A DNA stretch of 61,000 bases from an uncultured Spartobacteria bacterium (lineage in GTDB: Bacteria; Verrucomicrobiota; Verrucomicrobiia; Chthoniobacterales; Terrimicrobiaceae). The notes under the pieces are model-generated. The model was given only the letters and a program-made list of their open reading frames with translations. It was not told the DNA's origin and did not search any database. The stretch is from the NCBI GenBank assembly GCA_937919825.1, contig CALFPA010000123.1:1-61000 (forward strand). Direction: 5' to 3'. Below, piece after piece: positions 24,822 through 33,129 of this stretch. A program made the translations under genes and the position numbers. Position 1 is the stretch's first letter. Each line of letters starts with the position of its first letter.

Positions 24822-27800
24822 TTAGTGGGCGGCTGGAGCGGCGTGGGCATCGCCGTGGGGCGGTTGGGCGTTGTGGGAATCATGGGCGTCGTGGCCTTCG
24901 CCATGCGCGCCGTGGTGACCGGATCCATTGGCCATTCCGACCAAATCCGCACCAGGCATTTTGGGGTTTGGATTGCGGATGCGGGCGAGATACAGAACTC
25001 GCGGCGTGACATTGAGATACTTGAACATCTCGTAAGCGCGCTGGCTTTTGCGGGATTGGCTGACGGCGCTCTTCGGATCGGCGATGTTGCCGAAAATCAA
25101 CGAATCGTTCGGGCAAGCCTGTTGGCAGGCGACCTTGAAGGCGGCGATCGGCGTTTCGCTGGCGGGTGTCGGACCGGCTTCAACGAGGCGCGAGATTTTG
25201 GCCTCTTCGATGCGCTGGATGCAGAAAGTGCATTTTTCCATGACGCCGCGCATGCGCACGGTGACATTCGGGTTTTTCGCCATCTTGAGGCTGTCGGCCA
25301 TGCCTTTTTTGGCGAGCGGGCCCCAATAAAGTTCGTCGAGCGGGCGTTGGTTGTAATCGAAATAGTTGAAACGGCGAACTTTCCAAGGGCAGTTGTTCGC
25401 GCAGTAGCGGGTTCCGATGCAACGATTGTAGGCCATCAGGTTCAGGCCGTCTTCGCTGTGGACGGTGGCATTGACCGGGCAAACGGTTTCGCACGGGGCG
25501 TTTTCGCAATGCTGGCACATCACCGCCTGCGTGAGCATTTCCGGATCATTCGCCTCGCCGGCGAAGTAACGATCGAGACGGATCCAAGCCATATCGCGGT
25601 TTTTGCGGACTTGGTCCTTGCCGACGACAGGAACATTGTTCTCTGCCTGGCAGGCGACGACGCAGGCGTTGCAACCGGTGCAGGTGTTGAGATCCACCGT
25701 CATTCCCCACTGCTCTTTCGAGGTCAGCTCGGGGTGGGTGTAGAGCGAAATATTCGGCGGGATGTGACTATCCATGCCCATCGATTGGGCAAAGGCGTTG
25801 TCTTTGGAGTAACGCTCGATGGTGCCTTCGCGCACGAGGTCGCGGCCTTCCATGCTCTTGTGCTCTTGCGTTTGGGCGAGAGGATAATCGCGGTCGGTGA
25901 CTTTGCAGGTGACGCCGCCGACGGTGCGCATGCAGTTCGAGCGGCGGAGCGGATAGGCATCAAAACCAACGCCATCCATGAGCGCCGAGACTTCCTTGCG
26001 TCCGTAGCCGAGCGCGATCGAGAGCGAGTCGTCGGCATGGCCGGGAGCGACAATCGCGGCGGCTTCGATGGTGGTTTTGCCATCGGAAATTTCCACGATG
26101 TCGGCGAGGAGGTCGTAATTGACATCGTTCCCCATTTTTTCGGCGATGTCGCCGAGGACATTGAAATTGTTCGCCTTGATGCCGAGCTTTTTGGCGGTGG
26201 CGGGGCTAACGAGGATCGCATTGTCCCAAGTGACCTTGGTGACAAAATCCGGAGTCTCGAGGAGCCAGGAATTGTTCGCGTAGCGGCCGTCATCCACGCT
26301 GGAGCTTTGGAGGAAGACCAATTCCAAACCATCCGACTTGGTGACCGAGGTTTTGGCCAGAGCGGCGGCGGAGTCGGCATTGAGAGTGACTTGCACCGGA
26401 GCGAAGGCCGAATTTGGCTGGAAGCCATCGCGCAGGAAGGCGTTCCACGCGGCCGGGTCGGTGGTGTTGGCGACTTGCGTGAAGGTGGCTTGGACCAACG
26501 CCGGGCCGACCGGAGCGGGCGCGCCGTTGAGGGCGTTGAGAATCTCGAGTTCCGAACGACCACCCCAGAGCGGGAGGATCATCGGTTGAACGGAAGTGTA
26601 GGTACCGTCGAAAGTGCGAACATCGCCCCACGCTTCGAGGAAATGGGCAGCCGGAACATGCCAGCGGCAGGCCTTGGCGGTTTCGTCTTCGAATAAGCCG
26701 AGGTGAACGGTATCCGAAACTTTCTCCAAAAGTTTGGCGAATCCGAGTTCGGCCGGGGCATTGTGAGCGGGGTTGCCGCCGAGGATGAAGAGGGATTTGA
26801 CCTTGCCGGCCTCGATGGCCTTGGCGAGATCGCCGATGCTGGCCGAAGCGGGCGCATCGGTTTTTAACGCCGTGAGGGTCGCGCCGATATTTCCGAGGGC
26901 GCTGTTGATCGCGTTGACCAAAACCTGAATCGGCGCTGGCGTGAGCGGACCGGCGACGATAATCGAACGACTGCCGTTCTTGGCGAGGTCGGCCGCGCAT
27001 TCCTCGACCCACTTGGAATCGAAGGAGGCTTGCGAGGCTGGAACAGCATTGGCGACGGCGGCCAAACCGGCATTGCCCGAAGCTTTGGCGAGAGCCAAAC
27101 CGAGTTGACGGGCAAATTCTCCCATCTCCGAGACTTTCAACCGCAGGCGGTGATCGGCCATGCCGCCGGTGACCGTGTAGTGGTTCTCGACGACATACAG
27201 GCGGTTCATCGGCGCGCCCTTTTGGTCAGGGTTGCGGCGGGCGGCGAAGCCCTGCGCGTAGCCGATGCCGGTCTCGATGGGGTTCAGGAAATCACTATCA
27301 ATCGCGACAACGATGTCGGCGCGGCTGAAATTGGGAACGAGGCGGACATTCGGGCCGAACGAGGCGGCGGCGGCCTCTTCAGCGGGAGTTGCGGCGAGCG
27401 GATCGTATTCCGCCCAAAGCATATCGGGGAATTTTGTCGCCAAGGCCGCGCGAAGGCGGTTGCGAGTGGGCGAGCTTTGGGGTTCCGCCAAAATCGCGAG
27501 TCCCTTGCCATCACCGGCAGCGATCGAGCTAACAAACGCATCAAACGCAGCGGCGTCCGAGGCTTGGCCTTTTTCAGTGATTTCTTTCGAGCGGTGTGGA
27601 TCGTAAAGATTCAGGATTTCCGCCTGGGCGAACGAATCGGTTCCGCCGTTGGAGAAAGGATGGAGTGGGTTGCCCTCGAGTTTGGTCGGGCGTCCGTCGC
27701 TGGTCGTGGCGATCAATGGCACCGCACCGTAGCGGGCCGGCATGGAGGTCGCGTAGTAAAGGAACTTGCCGGGAATCGTGTATTCCACGCCCTTCGTGAA

Positions 27801-28043
27801 GGGGACGATGAACGAATCCGGGCGGCGGCAGCCTGTCAGACCGACACCGGCGAGCGCGATCGAGGCGCCCATGAGTTTGATGAAATCGCGCTTCGAGAGT
27901 CCGCTGTCCTGATAAAGATCAGCCCCGCGCGGAAATTCCTGCTCGAGATGCTTCTCAAACTGCGGGTCATTCTCCAACTCACGCAGGCTACGCCAAATGC
28001 GTGGGTTTTTTTCCGGTTTCGGGTGGTGGAAATTTCTCTTCAT
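24822..28043 (-). CDS. actB: Alternative complex III subunit ActB (molybdopterin-like plus iron-sulfur domains)
   Basis: This 1073-residue fusion joins a catalytically silent molybdopterin-oxidoreductase-like domain (about residues 60-740) to an NrfC-like ferredoxin domain. Cysteine sets lie at about 784 (CTGCNACVVAC), 843 (CQHCENAPCETVCP), 874 (CIGTRYCANNCP), 936 (CTFC) and 974 (CQQACP), enough for four clusters. The N-terminus has a Tat-like signal with K-R instead of R-R (LSKRDFIKLMGASIALAG) and a lipobox LTGC. The ATG at 28043 overlaps the actA stop as ATGA. Confidence 0.94.
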   Translation of the reverse strand: MKRNFHHPKPEKNPRIWRSLRELENDPQFEKHLEQEFPRGADLYQDSGLSKRDFIKLMGASIALAGVGLTGCRRPDSFIVPFTKGVEYTIPGKFLYYATSMPARYGAVPLIATTSDGRPTKLEGNPLHPFSNGGTDSFAQAEILNLYDPHRSKEITEKGQASDAAAFDAFVSSIAAGDGKGLAILAEPQSSPTRNRLRAALATKFPDMLWAEYDPLAATPAEEAAAASFGPNVRLVPNFSRADIVVAIDSDFLNPIETGIGYAQGFAARRNPDQKGAPMNRLYVVENHYTVTGGMADHRLRLKVSEMGEFARQLGLALAKASGNAGLAAVANAVPASQASFDSKWVEECAADLAKNGSRSIIVAGPLTPAPIQVLVNAINSALGNIGATLTALKTDAPASASIGDLAKAIEAGKVKSLFILGGNPAHNAPAELGFAKLLEKVSDTVHLGLFEDETAKACRWHVPAAHFLEAWGDVRTFDGTYTSVQPMILPLWGGRSELEILNALNGAPAPVGPALVQATFTQVANTTDPAAWNAFLRDGFQPNSAFAPVQVTLNADSAAALAKTSVTKSDGLELVFLQSSSVDDGRYANNSWLLETPDFVTKVTWDNAILVSPATAKKLGIKANNFNVLGDIAEKMGNDVNYDLLADIVEISDGKTTIEAAAIVAPGHADDSLSIALGYGRKEVSALMDGVGFDAYPLRRSNCMRTVGGVTCKVTDRDYPLAQTQEHKSMEGRDLVREGTIERYSKDNAFAQSMGMDSHIPPNISLYTHPELTSKEQWGMTVDLNTCTGCNACVVACQAENNVPVVGKDQVRKNRDMAWIRLDRYFAGEANDPEMLTQAVMCQHCENAPCETVCPVNATVHSEDGLNLMAYNRCIGTRYCANNCPWKVRRFNYFDYNQRPLDELYWGPLAKKGMADSLKMAKNPNVTVRMRGVMEKCTFCIQRIEEAKISRLVEAGPTPASETPIAAFKVACQQACPNDSLIFGNIADPKSAVSQSRKSQRAYEMFKYLNVTPRVLYLARIRNPNPKMPGADLVGMANGSGHHGAHGEGHDAHDSHNAQPPHGDAHAAPAAH

Positions 28044-28693
28044 CGATGGCAGCCTCCGCAGGTGACGGGCGGGTTCACTTCCCACTCCTCCTTGAACTTC
28101 ATGCCGATCTCGTGCTGGGCCTGAGCGCTGGCTGGTTTCCAGGCCATGTTGTAGACTTCCGACGGCGGGCGGAGGTGATTTTCAGGGGCGCGGTGGCAAT
28201 CCAAGCACCAGCTCATGCTTTGCGGCTCGTGCTGGTAAACGACCTTCATTTCGTTGATCGCGCCGTGGCAGCTATAGCAGCTGACGCCGCGGTTCACATG
28301 CACCGCGTGGTTGAAATAAGTGTAGTCGGGAACCTTGTGGATGCGGACCCAGTTCACGGGTTGGCCGGTCTTCCAGCTCTCGCGGACGGCTGCGAGTTTC
28401 GGGCTGTCGGCTTTGATTTGAGTGTGGCAGGACATGCAGGTCTGGGTGGTCGGCACATTCGAGTGCGAGGCGACCTCGACGAAACTGTGGCAATACCGGC
28501 AATCCATCCCGAGCTGCTGCACATGGATCACATGCGAGAAAGGCACCGGCTGGGTGGGCTCGTAGCCGACGCGGGTGTATTTGGGAGTGAAATAATAAGT
28601 AAGCCCTCCCACGATCACGGTGACGATCGCGCCCACGCAAATCACCAGCTTCAGCGGAAGCCAGTTGGTCCATTTAGGAAAAAAGTTCGCCAT
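28040..28693 (-). CDS. actA: Alternative complex III pentaheme cytochrome c ActA
   Basis: This 217-residue protein has one N-terminal membrane helix (about 14-33) and five CxxCH motifs: CRYCH, CMSCH, CYSCH, CLDCH and CGGCH, the last at the C-terminus. That is the usual ActA heme count and topology. It is the first gene of the operon and overlaps actB by four bases. It carries electrons within alternative complex III from the iron-sulfur clusters to ActE. Confidence 0.94.
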   Translation of the reverse strand: MANFFPKWTNWLPLKLVICVGAIVTVIVGGLTYYFTPKYTRVGYEPTQPVPFSHVIHVQQLGMDCRYCHSFVEVASHSNVPTTQTCMSCHTQIKADSPKLAAVRESWKTGQPVNWVRIHKVPDYTYFNHAVHVNRGVSCYSCHGAINEMKVVYQHEPQSMSWCLDCHRAPENHLRPPSEVYNMAWKPASAQAQHEIGMKFKEEWEVNPPVTCGGCHR

Positions 28694-28803
28694 GGGTCAG
28701 TGCGGAGCCGTCAGATTGTGCCTTGTCCAGCTCGCGAGAAAAGAGACGGGAAAATTGCGTGCTGGCGATGAGTCGAATACATGTTTTACGGAAAAGGTCG
28801 CGG

Positions 28804-28833
28804 TATGTCTCCAAAATCTGAGTCACCTGTCAA
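28804..28833 (-). promoter_or_regulatory. Candidate promoter of the respiratory operon
   Basis: On the minus strand a consensus -35 box TTGACA (28828-28833) is followed after 18 bases by a poor -10 box GACATA (28804-28809), upstream of actA. The leader to the ATG at 28693 would be about 100 bases. The -35 match is perfect but the -10 is weak. The segment also lies upstream of the divergent DUF192 gene. Confidence 0.35.
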
Positions 28834-28852
28834 CATTATCGAAAAAAAATAT

Positions 28853-29311
28853 ATGAAAATCTCCACGCTTGTGGGGGTCTTTCTCTTTGTTCTCATCCAA
28901 CCGCCGTGCCGCGCCCAGAGCGGCCCGCAGCCGACTCTGCCAACCACGGAACTCCGCATCGGCACAAAAAAAATCACCGCCGAAATCGCCGACGAGCATC
29001 ACGAGCGCTCCGCCGGATTGATGTTTCGGAAATCCCTCGCAACCGACTCGGGCATGCTTTTCGTGATGGATGATTCCGGTCCCGTTGGCTTCTGGATGAA
29101 AAACACCGAGGTGCCTCTCACCATCGCCTACATTGATCCGGCAGGCGTCATCAAAGAACTCCACGACCTGCAACCGCGAAACGAAAAACCCGTGCCCAGC
29201 CGCTTCCCGAATATCGCCTACGCGCTCGAAATGCCACAGGGCTGGTTTTCCAAAAACAACATCTGGCCCGGCGAGCGCCTCGACGGTCTGCCGAAAGCCC
29301 CGGGACGCTAA
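28853..29311 (+). CDS. Secreted DUF192 family protein
   Basis: The ATG at 28853 gives MKISTLVGVFLFVLIQPP, a signal peptide ending near CRAQ. The DUF192 domain follows, with the family motifs ERSAGLMFRKSL, MLFVMDDSGPVGFWMKNT and IAYALEMPQGWF. DUF192 proteins are small periplasmic beta-barrel-like proteins of uncertain function. The frame extends upstream to 28781, but that part lacks protein-like character. The gene ends against the convergent OprB gene. Confidence 0.85.
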   Translation: MKISTLVGVFLFVLIQPPCRAQSGPQPTLPTTELRIGTKKITAEIADEHHERSAGLMFRKSLATDSGMLFVMDDSGPVGFWMKNTEVPLTIAYIDPAGVIKELHDLQPRNEKPVPSRFPNIAYALEMPQGWFSKNNIWPGERLDGLPKAPGR

Positions 29312-30645
29312 TCAAAAAACCACCGACGCGCGGCAGCCAATGACAAAGGCGTTTTGCAGATCGGTCGCACCGCCGGGATTAATGATGTATGCACATCCGG
29401 CTGCATGATGAAGAACGGCGTGATCGCAGCCTGGTAAGTCACCTCGAGCGCCATCTCCGCACCGGCCGGCGTGCCTCCATCCGACGCGATTCCACCTTGC
29501 GCGCCGGAGCTGAGCTGCGCGTAGCCAAATGCCACACCCACCGTGTCGTCGTCTCGCCCGGGAACGAGGCCTTTGTAGGTGAATCCCGCGTCGAAATAGT
29601 AATCCACAAAATTGCGGTCCGACGGCGCGAATCCCATCCGCGAGAACCAACCGAGACCTTGGTCGGGCTTTGCTACCGACACGGATTCCTTGAAGTTTTT
29701 TCCCGACGAATTCTGCCCAGGCACCACCTCCGCCGATTCGCGCACGAGCATTTGGTCGATGATGAAATAGTAGCCCGAATTTCCCGCCGCCGTGGAGCCC
29801 GCCAGCACATCGGCGTATTGGCCGGTCTGAAACCACGCGCCCGCCTTGAACTGCCCCGGCAGGCCTGTCTCCTCCTCGCGCTGGTTCCAGCCGATTTGAG
29901 CCTCGTTGAAAAAAGTGAACCCCTGCTGCGCATCCAGCCGCCAACGGAATCCGTGGCGGTTCACATCCTGCGCGAAAACATTTCCCTGAAACACCGCCGA
30001 GAGAAAAGTGAACCACTCGACCGGCGTCACCGCCACTCGCACACCGGGCGCTCCCATCGGGCTTGCCGCGCCGCCGGAGGGGATGTTCATGTTGGCCAGC
30101 GCCGCCCAGCCGAAGGTGGAGTTCAGAAAAAGTCCGCCGTAATCGGAAATCAAAAACTCGGAGTCAGCCGTGAGCTGGCCGAGGCGGATCGAGACGGCAT
30201 CGTCAGCGAGGTTTTGCTGGAACCACATTTCCATCATCCGAAGCGTGTCGAAGCCTGCCGCGTTCGAGATCGTGAGAAAATTCCCCACCAAATCCTCGCT
30301 CGCATCGCGGCCGCTCAGCCATTGCCAGATCGTGCTCACGCTCGCGCCATGCCAGCCGACCGCCTTCTCCAAATCCAACTCCGCGCCAAAATCCAGCAGC
30401 CCCGTGTAAACCGCACCGGCCTTGATTCCGCCGCTCGTGTTTCCCCACACTTCGGCCAGATAGCCGCCGAAAAGTGTCACCCCACGATCGGTCAGCAGCG
30501 GATTACCAGTCACCCACTCGCCGAGGATTTGATCCCGCTCCAGCAGCGGCACAGTGGCATTTTCATCCTCCGCCCGAATGGACGGCATCATCAAAAAAAC
30601 AGCGAGCGCAAGACAGCCCAACCGCACGATATTTCGAACACCCAT
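29308..30645 (-). CDS. OprB-family carbohydrate porin with a C-terminal frameshift
   Basis: The start at 30645 gives a signal peptide (MGVRNIVRLGCLALAVFLMM...SIRA) and then an OprB-type beta-barrel with DRGVTLFGGYLAEVWGNTSGG and many alternating strands. In the current frame the protein ends SLAAARRWFFD. One base further on, the frame reads YIINPGGATDL and ends GCRASVVF, the normal OprB terminus with a final Phe. A single missing base at about 29389-29390 (after GTG-CA, in FIMQPDV) explains this. The corrected stop would be at 29312 and would no longer overlap the DUF192 stop. Either a sequencing error or a recent inactivating mutation is possible. Confidence 0.85.
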   Translation of the reverse strand: MGVRNIVRLGCLALAVFLMMPSIRAEDENATVPLLERDQILGEWVTGNPLLTDRGVTLFGGYLAEVWGNTSGGIKAGAVYTGLLDFGAELDLEKAVGWHGASVSTIWQWLSGRDASEDLVGNFLTISNAAGFDTLRMMEMWFQQNLADDAVSIRLGQLTADSEFLISDYGGLFLNSTFGWAALANMNIPSGGAASPMGAPGVRVAVTPVEWFTFLSAVFQGNVFAQDVNRHGFRWRLDAQQGFTFFNEAQIGWNQREEETGLPGQFKAGAWFQTGQYADVLAGSTAAGNSGYYFIIDQMLVRESAEVVPGQNSSGKNFKESVSVAKPDQGLGWFSRMGFAPSDRNFVDYYFDAGFTYKGLVPGRDDDTVGVAFGYAQLSSGAQGGIASDGGTPAGAEMALEVTYQAAITPFFIMQPDVHTSLIPAVRPICKTPLSLAAARRWFFD

Positions 30646-30753
30646 AGCGTGATGGAATCCCACAACAGTCCTCGCCCCGTCGATAAAATTGCAACCGCCA
30701 AGGAGGCGATCACCCGATACCGGATGAATCTGGGCTTGAATTAACATCCCGCA

Positions 30754-31644
30754 ATGACACTCGTGGAACCCGTGAAAATCGGAATCCTCGGCGCGCGCGG
30801 TTATGTCGGCACCCGGCTCTGCAAAATGGCGGCCGCCGCCGGGCACTCAATTGTTCCGTTTTCGCGCGGCGGCGCGGCGGGCTTCCGCCAAATCCTCGCC
30901 GACGAGCCACTGGATTTTTCAGGACTCGACGCGGTGGTGAATCTCTCCGGTGAGCCAATCCTCGGGCTTTGGACGAAATCCAAGAAAAACGAAATCCTCC
31001 GCAGCCGTGTGGAGACCACCCGCCGCGTCGTCGAGAGCCTCCGCCATGGCGGCCCGCGCGTGCTCGTCAACGCCTCCGCGATCGGCTTCTACGGCGACAC
31101 CGGCGAGAACGCGGTGGACGAATCCTCACCCGCCGGCAGCGGTTTCCTCGCCGAAGTCTGCCAAGCCTGGGAATCCGCCGCGCAGCCCTCCGAAAACCTC
31201 GGAGTTCGCACCGTGCTTTTGCGAATCGGCTTCGTCACCGGCCCGGGCGGCGCGATGCATTTGATCGGCCCCCTTTTCAAACTCGGCCTCGGCGGAAAGC
31301 TCGGTAACGGCCGCCAGTGGATGAGCTGCATCCATGTCGACGATGTCGCGGGAATGATCCTCTGGGCGCTGGAAAATAACTCCGTTCGCGGCCCACTCAA
31401 TGCCGTGAATCCCGAGCCGGTCCGAAACTCCGAATTCACCCAAATCCTCGCCCGCGCCCTCCACCGCCCCGCGATTCTCCCCGCGCCCGCCATCGCCCTC
31501 CGCCTCGCGCTCGGCGAGCTTTCCCGCCTGCTGCTCGACAGCGTGCGCGTGCTCCCCGCCAAGGCCCTTGCACTCGGCTTCCGCCACTGCCATCCAACTC
31601 TCGAAGACGGCCTCCGCTCCGACTCGGTGCCTCCACCTCAGTAG
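30754..31644 (+). CDS. TIGR01777-type NAD-dependent epimerase (YfcH/SDR39U1-like)
   Basis: This 296-residue atypical short-chain dehydrogenase has the nucleotide loop GILGARGYVGTRLC (about residues 9-22), NLSGEPI (about 63) and NASAIGFYGDTGE with the family Y in place of a YxxxK motif. The C-terminal DUF1731 region (RPAILPAPAIALRLALGE) is present. The substrate of this family is unknown. It is transcribed divergently from the porin gene. Confidence 0.9.
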   Translation: MTLVEPVKIGILGARGYVGTRLCKMAAAAGHSIVPFSRGGAAGFRQILADEPLDFSGLDAVVNLSGEPILGLWTKSKKNEILRSRVETTRRVVESLRHGGPRVLVNASAIGFYGDTGENAVDESSPAGSGFLAEVCQAWESAAQPSENLGVRTVLLRIGFVTGPGGAMHLIGPLFKLGLGGKLGNGRQWMSCIHVDDVAGMILWALENNSVRGPLNAVNPEPVRNSEFTQILARALHRPAILPAPAIALRLALGELSRLLLDSVRVLPAKALALGFRHCHPTLEDGLRSDSVPPPQ

Positions 31645-31646
31645 AA

Positions 31647-31680
31647 TTTCCTCTGTGCGCTCTGTGTCCTCTGTGGTCAA
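31647..31680 (-). repeat. Dispersed ACCACAGAGG-type repeat, copy 2
   Basis: Read on the minus strand this is TTGACCACAGAGGACACAGA followed by GCGCACAGAGG, the same core as at 16631, 34177 and 54429. It fills the gap between the epimerase stop and the GDP-fucose synthase start. Confidence 0.75.
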
Positions 31681-31689
31681 TTTCATGGC

Positions 31690-32625
31690 GTGACACCCGA
31701 CTCGAAAATCTTCGTCACCGGCCACCGCGGCATGGTCGGCAGCGCCATCGTGCGCGCCCTGCAAGGCCAAGGCTTCACCAACCTCCTCGTCCGCACCCGT
31801 CAGGAACTCGACCTCCTCGACCGCTCCGCCGTCCGTGCTTTTTTTGAAAAAGAACGCCCCGAATTTGTCATCGACGCCGCCGCGCGGGTGGGAGGCATCG
31901 TGGCGAACTCCGAAAAACCCGTCGAATTCCTCCTCGAGAATCTTACCATCCAGAACAACCTCATCGAAGCCGCCGCCGACTTCGGTTGCGCGAAGTTCCT
32001 CTTCCTCGGCAGCTCCTGCATCTACCCCAAACACGCCCCCCAACCCATCCGCGAAGACGCCCTCCTCACCGGCCCGCTCGAGCCCACGAACGACGCCTAC
32101 GCCCTCGCCAAGATCGCCGGCATCAAGCTCTGCCAAGCCTACGCACGCGAATACGGAAAAAACTTCCTCTCCGCCATGCCCACGAACCTCTACGGGCCGC
32201 ACGACAACTTCGATCTCCACACCTCCCATGTCCTCCCCGCGCTCATCCGCAAGGTCCACGAGGCCAAAAAATCCGGCATCCGCGAGGTTTTGGTCTGGGG
32301 AACCGGCACGCCCCGCCGCGAATTCCTCCACGCCGACGACCTCGCCGACGCCTGTGTTTTCCTGCTGAAAAACTACGACTCCCCCGAGCTCATCAACATC
32401 GGCTCTGGCGAAGACACGACCATCCGCGAACTCGCCGAACTCATCTGCGAAGTCCTCGGTTACGACGGCACCCTTGTCTTCGACCCCACCAAGCCCGACG
32501 GCACCCCGCGCAAGCTCATGGACAGCTCGCGCCTCTTCGCCCTTGGCTGGAAACCCCGCATCCCCCTCCGCGAAGGCATCACCCACGCCACCGCTTGGTT
32601 CCTCGAAAACCAACCCGCGCCCTGA
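31690..32625 (+). CDS. fcl: GDP-L-fucose synthase
   Basis: This enzyme converts GDP-4-keto-6-deoxymannose to GDP-L-fucose (epimerase/reductase) for surface polysaccharide. The GTG start gives 311 residues with the NADP loop [12 protein letters not shown] (about 9-20). [15 protein letters not shown] is the SCIYPK fucose-synthase signature with the catalytic Ser and Cys, and [11 protein letters not shown] contains the YxxxK pair. The [13 protein letters not shown] segment is also typical. I see no GDP-mannose dehydratase nearby. Confidence 0.93.
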   Translation: MTPDSKIFVTGHRGMVGSAIVRALQGQGFTNLLVRTRQELDLLDRSAVRAFFEKERPEFVIDAAARVGGIVANSEKPVEFLLENLTIQNNLIEAAADFGCAKFLFLGSSCIYPKHAPQPIREDALLTGPLEPTNDAYALAKIAGIKLCQAYAREYGKNFLSAMPTNLYGPHDNFDLHTSHVLPALIRKVHEAKKSGIREVLVWGTGTPRREFLHADDLADACVFLLKNYDSPELINIGSGEDTTIRELAELICEVLGYDGTLVFDPTKPDGTPRKLMDSSRLFALGWKPRIPLREGITHATAWFLENQPAP

Positions 32626-32666
32626 TTTTCGCCCCCTCCCCTTGCGCTGGATGCGAGTCCTGATTC

Positions 32667-33125
32667 ATGCCACTCTCCGGCGCGATCATGAAAAAACAAA
32701 CCGCCAAGTCTTCCGCCAAAGCCCCCCTGCGCCTCTTGGGAAAAGCCTCCGCGCTGCCCACCGAGCCCTCGCGCCAAATCCTCGATTCATTTCCGAATAG
32801 CCACCCCGGCCGCGACTACACGATTTTTTTGGAGACCGAGGATTTCTCGTCCGTGTGCCCCGTAACCGGCCAGCCGGACTATGCGGAAATCTCGATCGAG
32901 TATGTCCCCGCCGCGCGCTGCATCGAGACGAAGTCCCTCAAATACTACCTCGCCTCGTTCCGAAACACCCCGGCCTTCAACGAGCAAATCGTGAACCGCA
33001 TCCTCGAAGACCTCATCGCCACCTGCTCCCCGAAACGCATGACTGTCCGAGGAGCCTTCGCCTCACGCGGCGGCCTTTCACTCACCGTGGAAGCCACGCA
33101 CGAAGCGCGCGGACGCAAACGCTAG
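32667..33125 (+). CDS. queF: NADPH-dependent preQ0 reductase QueF
   Basis: QueF reduces 7-cyano-7-deazaguanine to preQ1, a step in queuosine tRNA modification. The single-domain (type I) protein of 152 residues shows the catalytic Cys and Asp in SSVCPVTGQPDYA (about 65-77). The QueF motif ETKSLKYYLASFRN (about 92-105) is present. An in-frame ATG at 32688 is an alternative start and would remove seven residues. It ends four bases before the convergent S41-like gene. Confidence 0.93.
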   Translation: MPLSGAIMKKQTAKSSAKAPLRLLGKASALPTEPSRQILDSFPNSHPGRDYTIFLETEDFSSVCPVTGQPDYAEISIEYVPAARCIETKSLKYYLASFRNTPAFNEQIVNRILEDLIATCSPKRMTVRGAFASRGGLSLTVEATHEARGRKR

Positions 33126-33129
33126 GCCG

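Noticed and set aside
24825-26696. Plus-strand 623-residue open frame opposite actB
   Set aside because: actB is strongly supported by its cysteine motifs and operon position. The antisense frame has no recognisable domain.
31126-32613. Minus-strand 495-residue open frame across the epimerase and GDP-fucose synthase genes
   Set aside because: It covers two real genes and a dispersed repeat, with Gly/Glu/Val-rich shadow composition.
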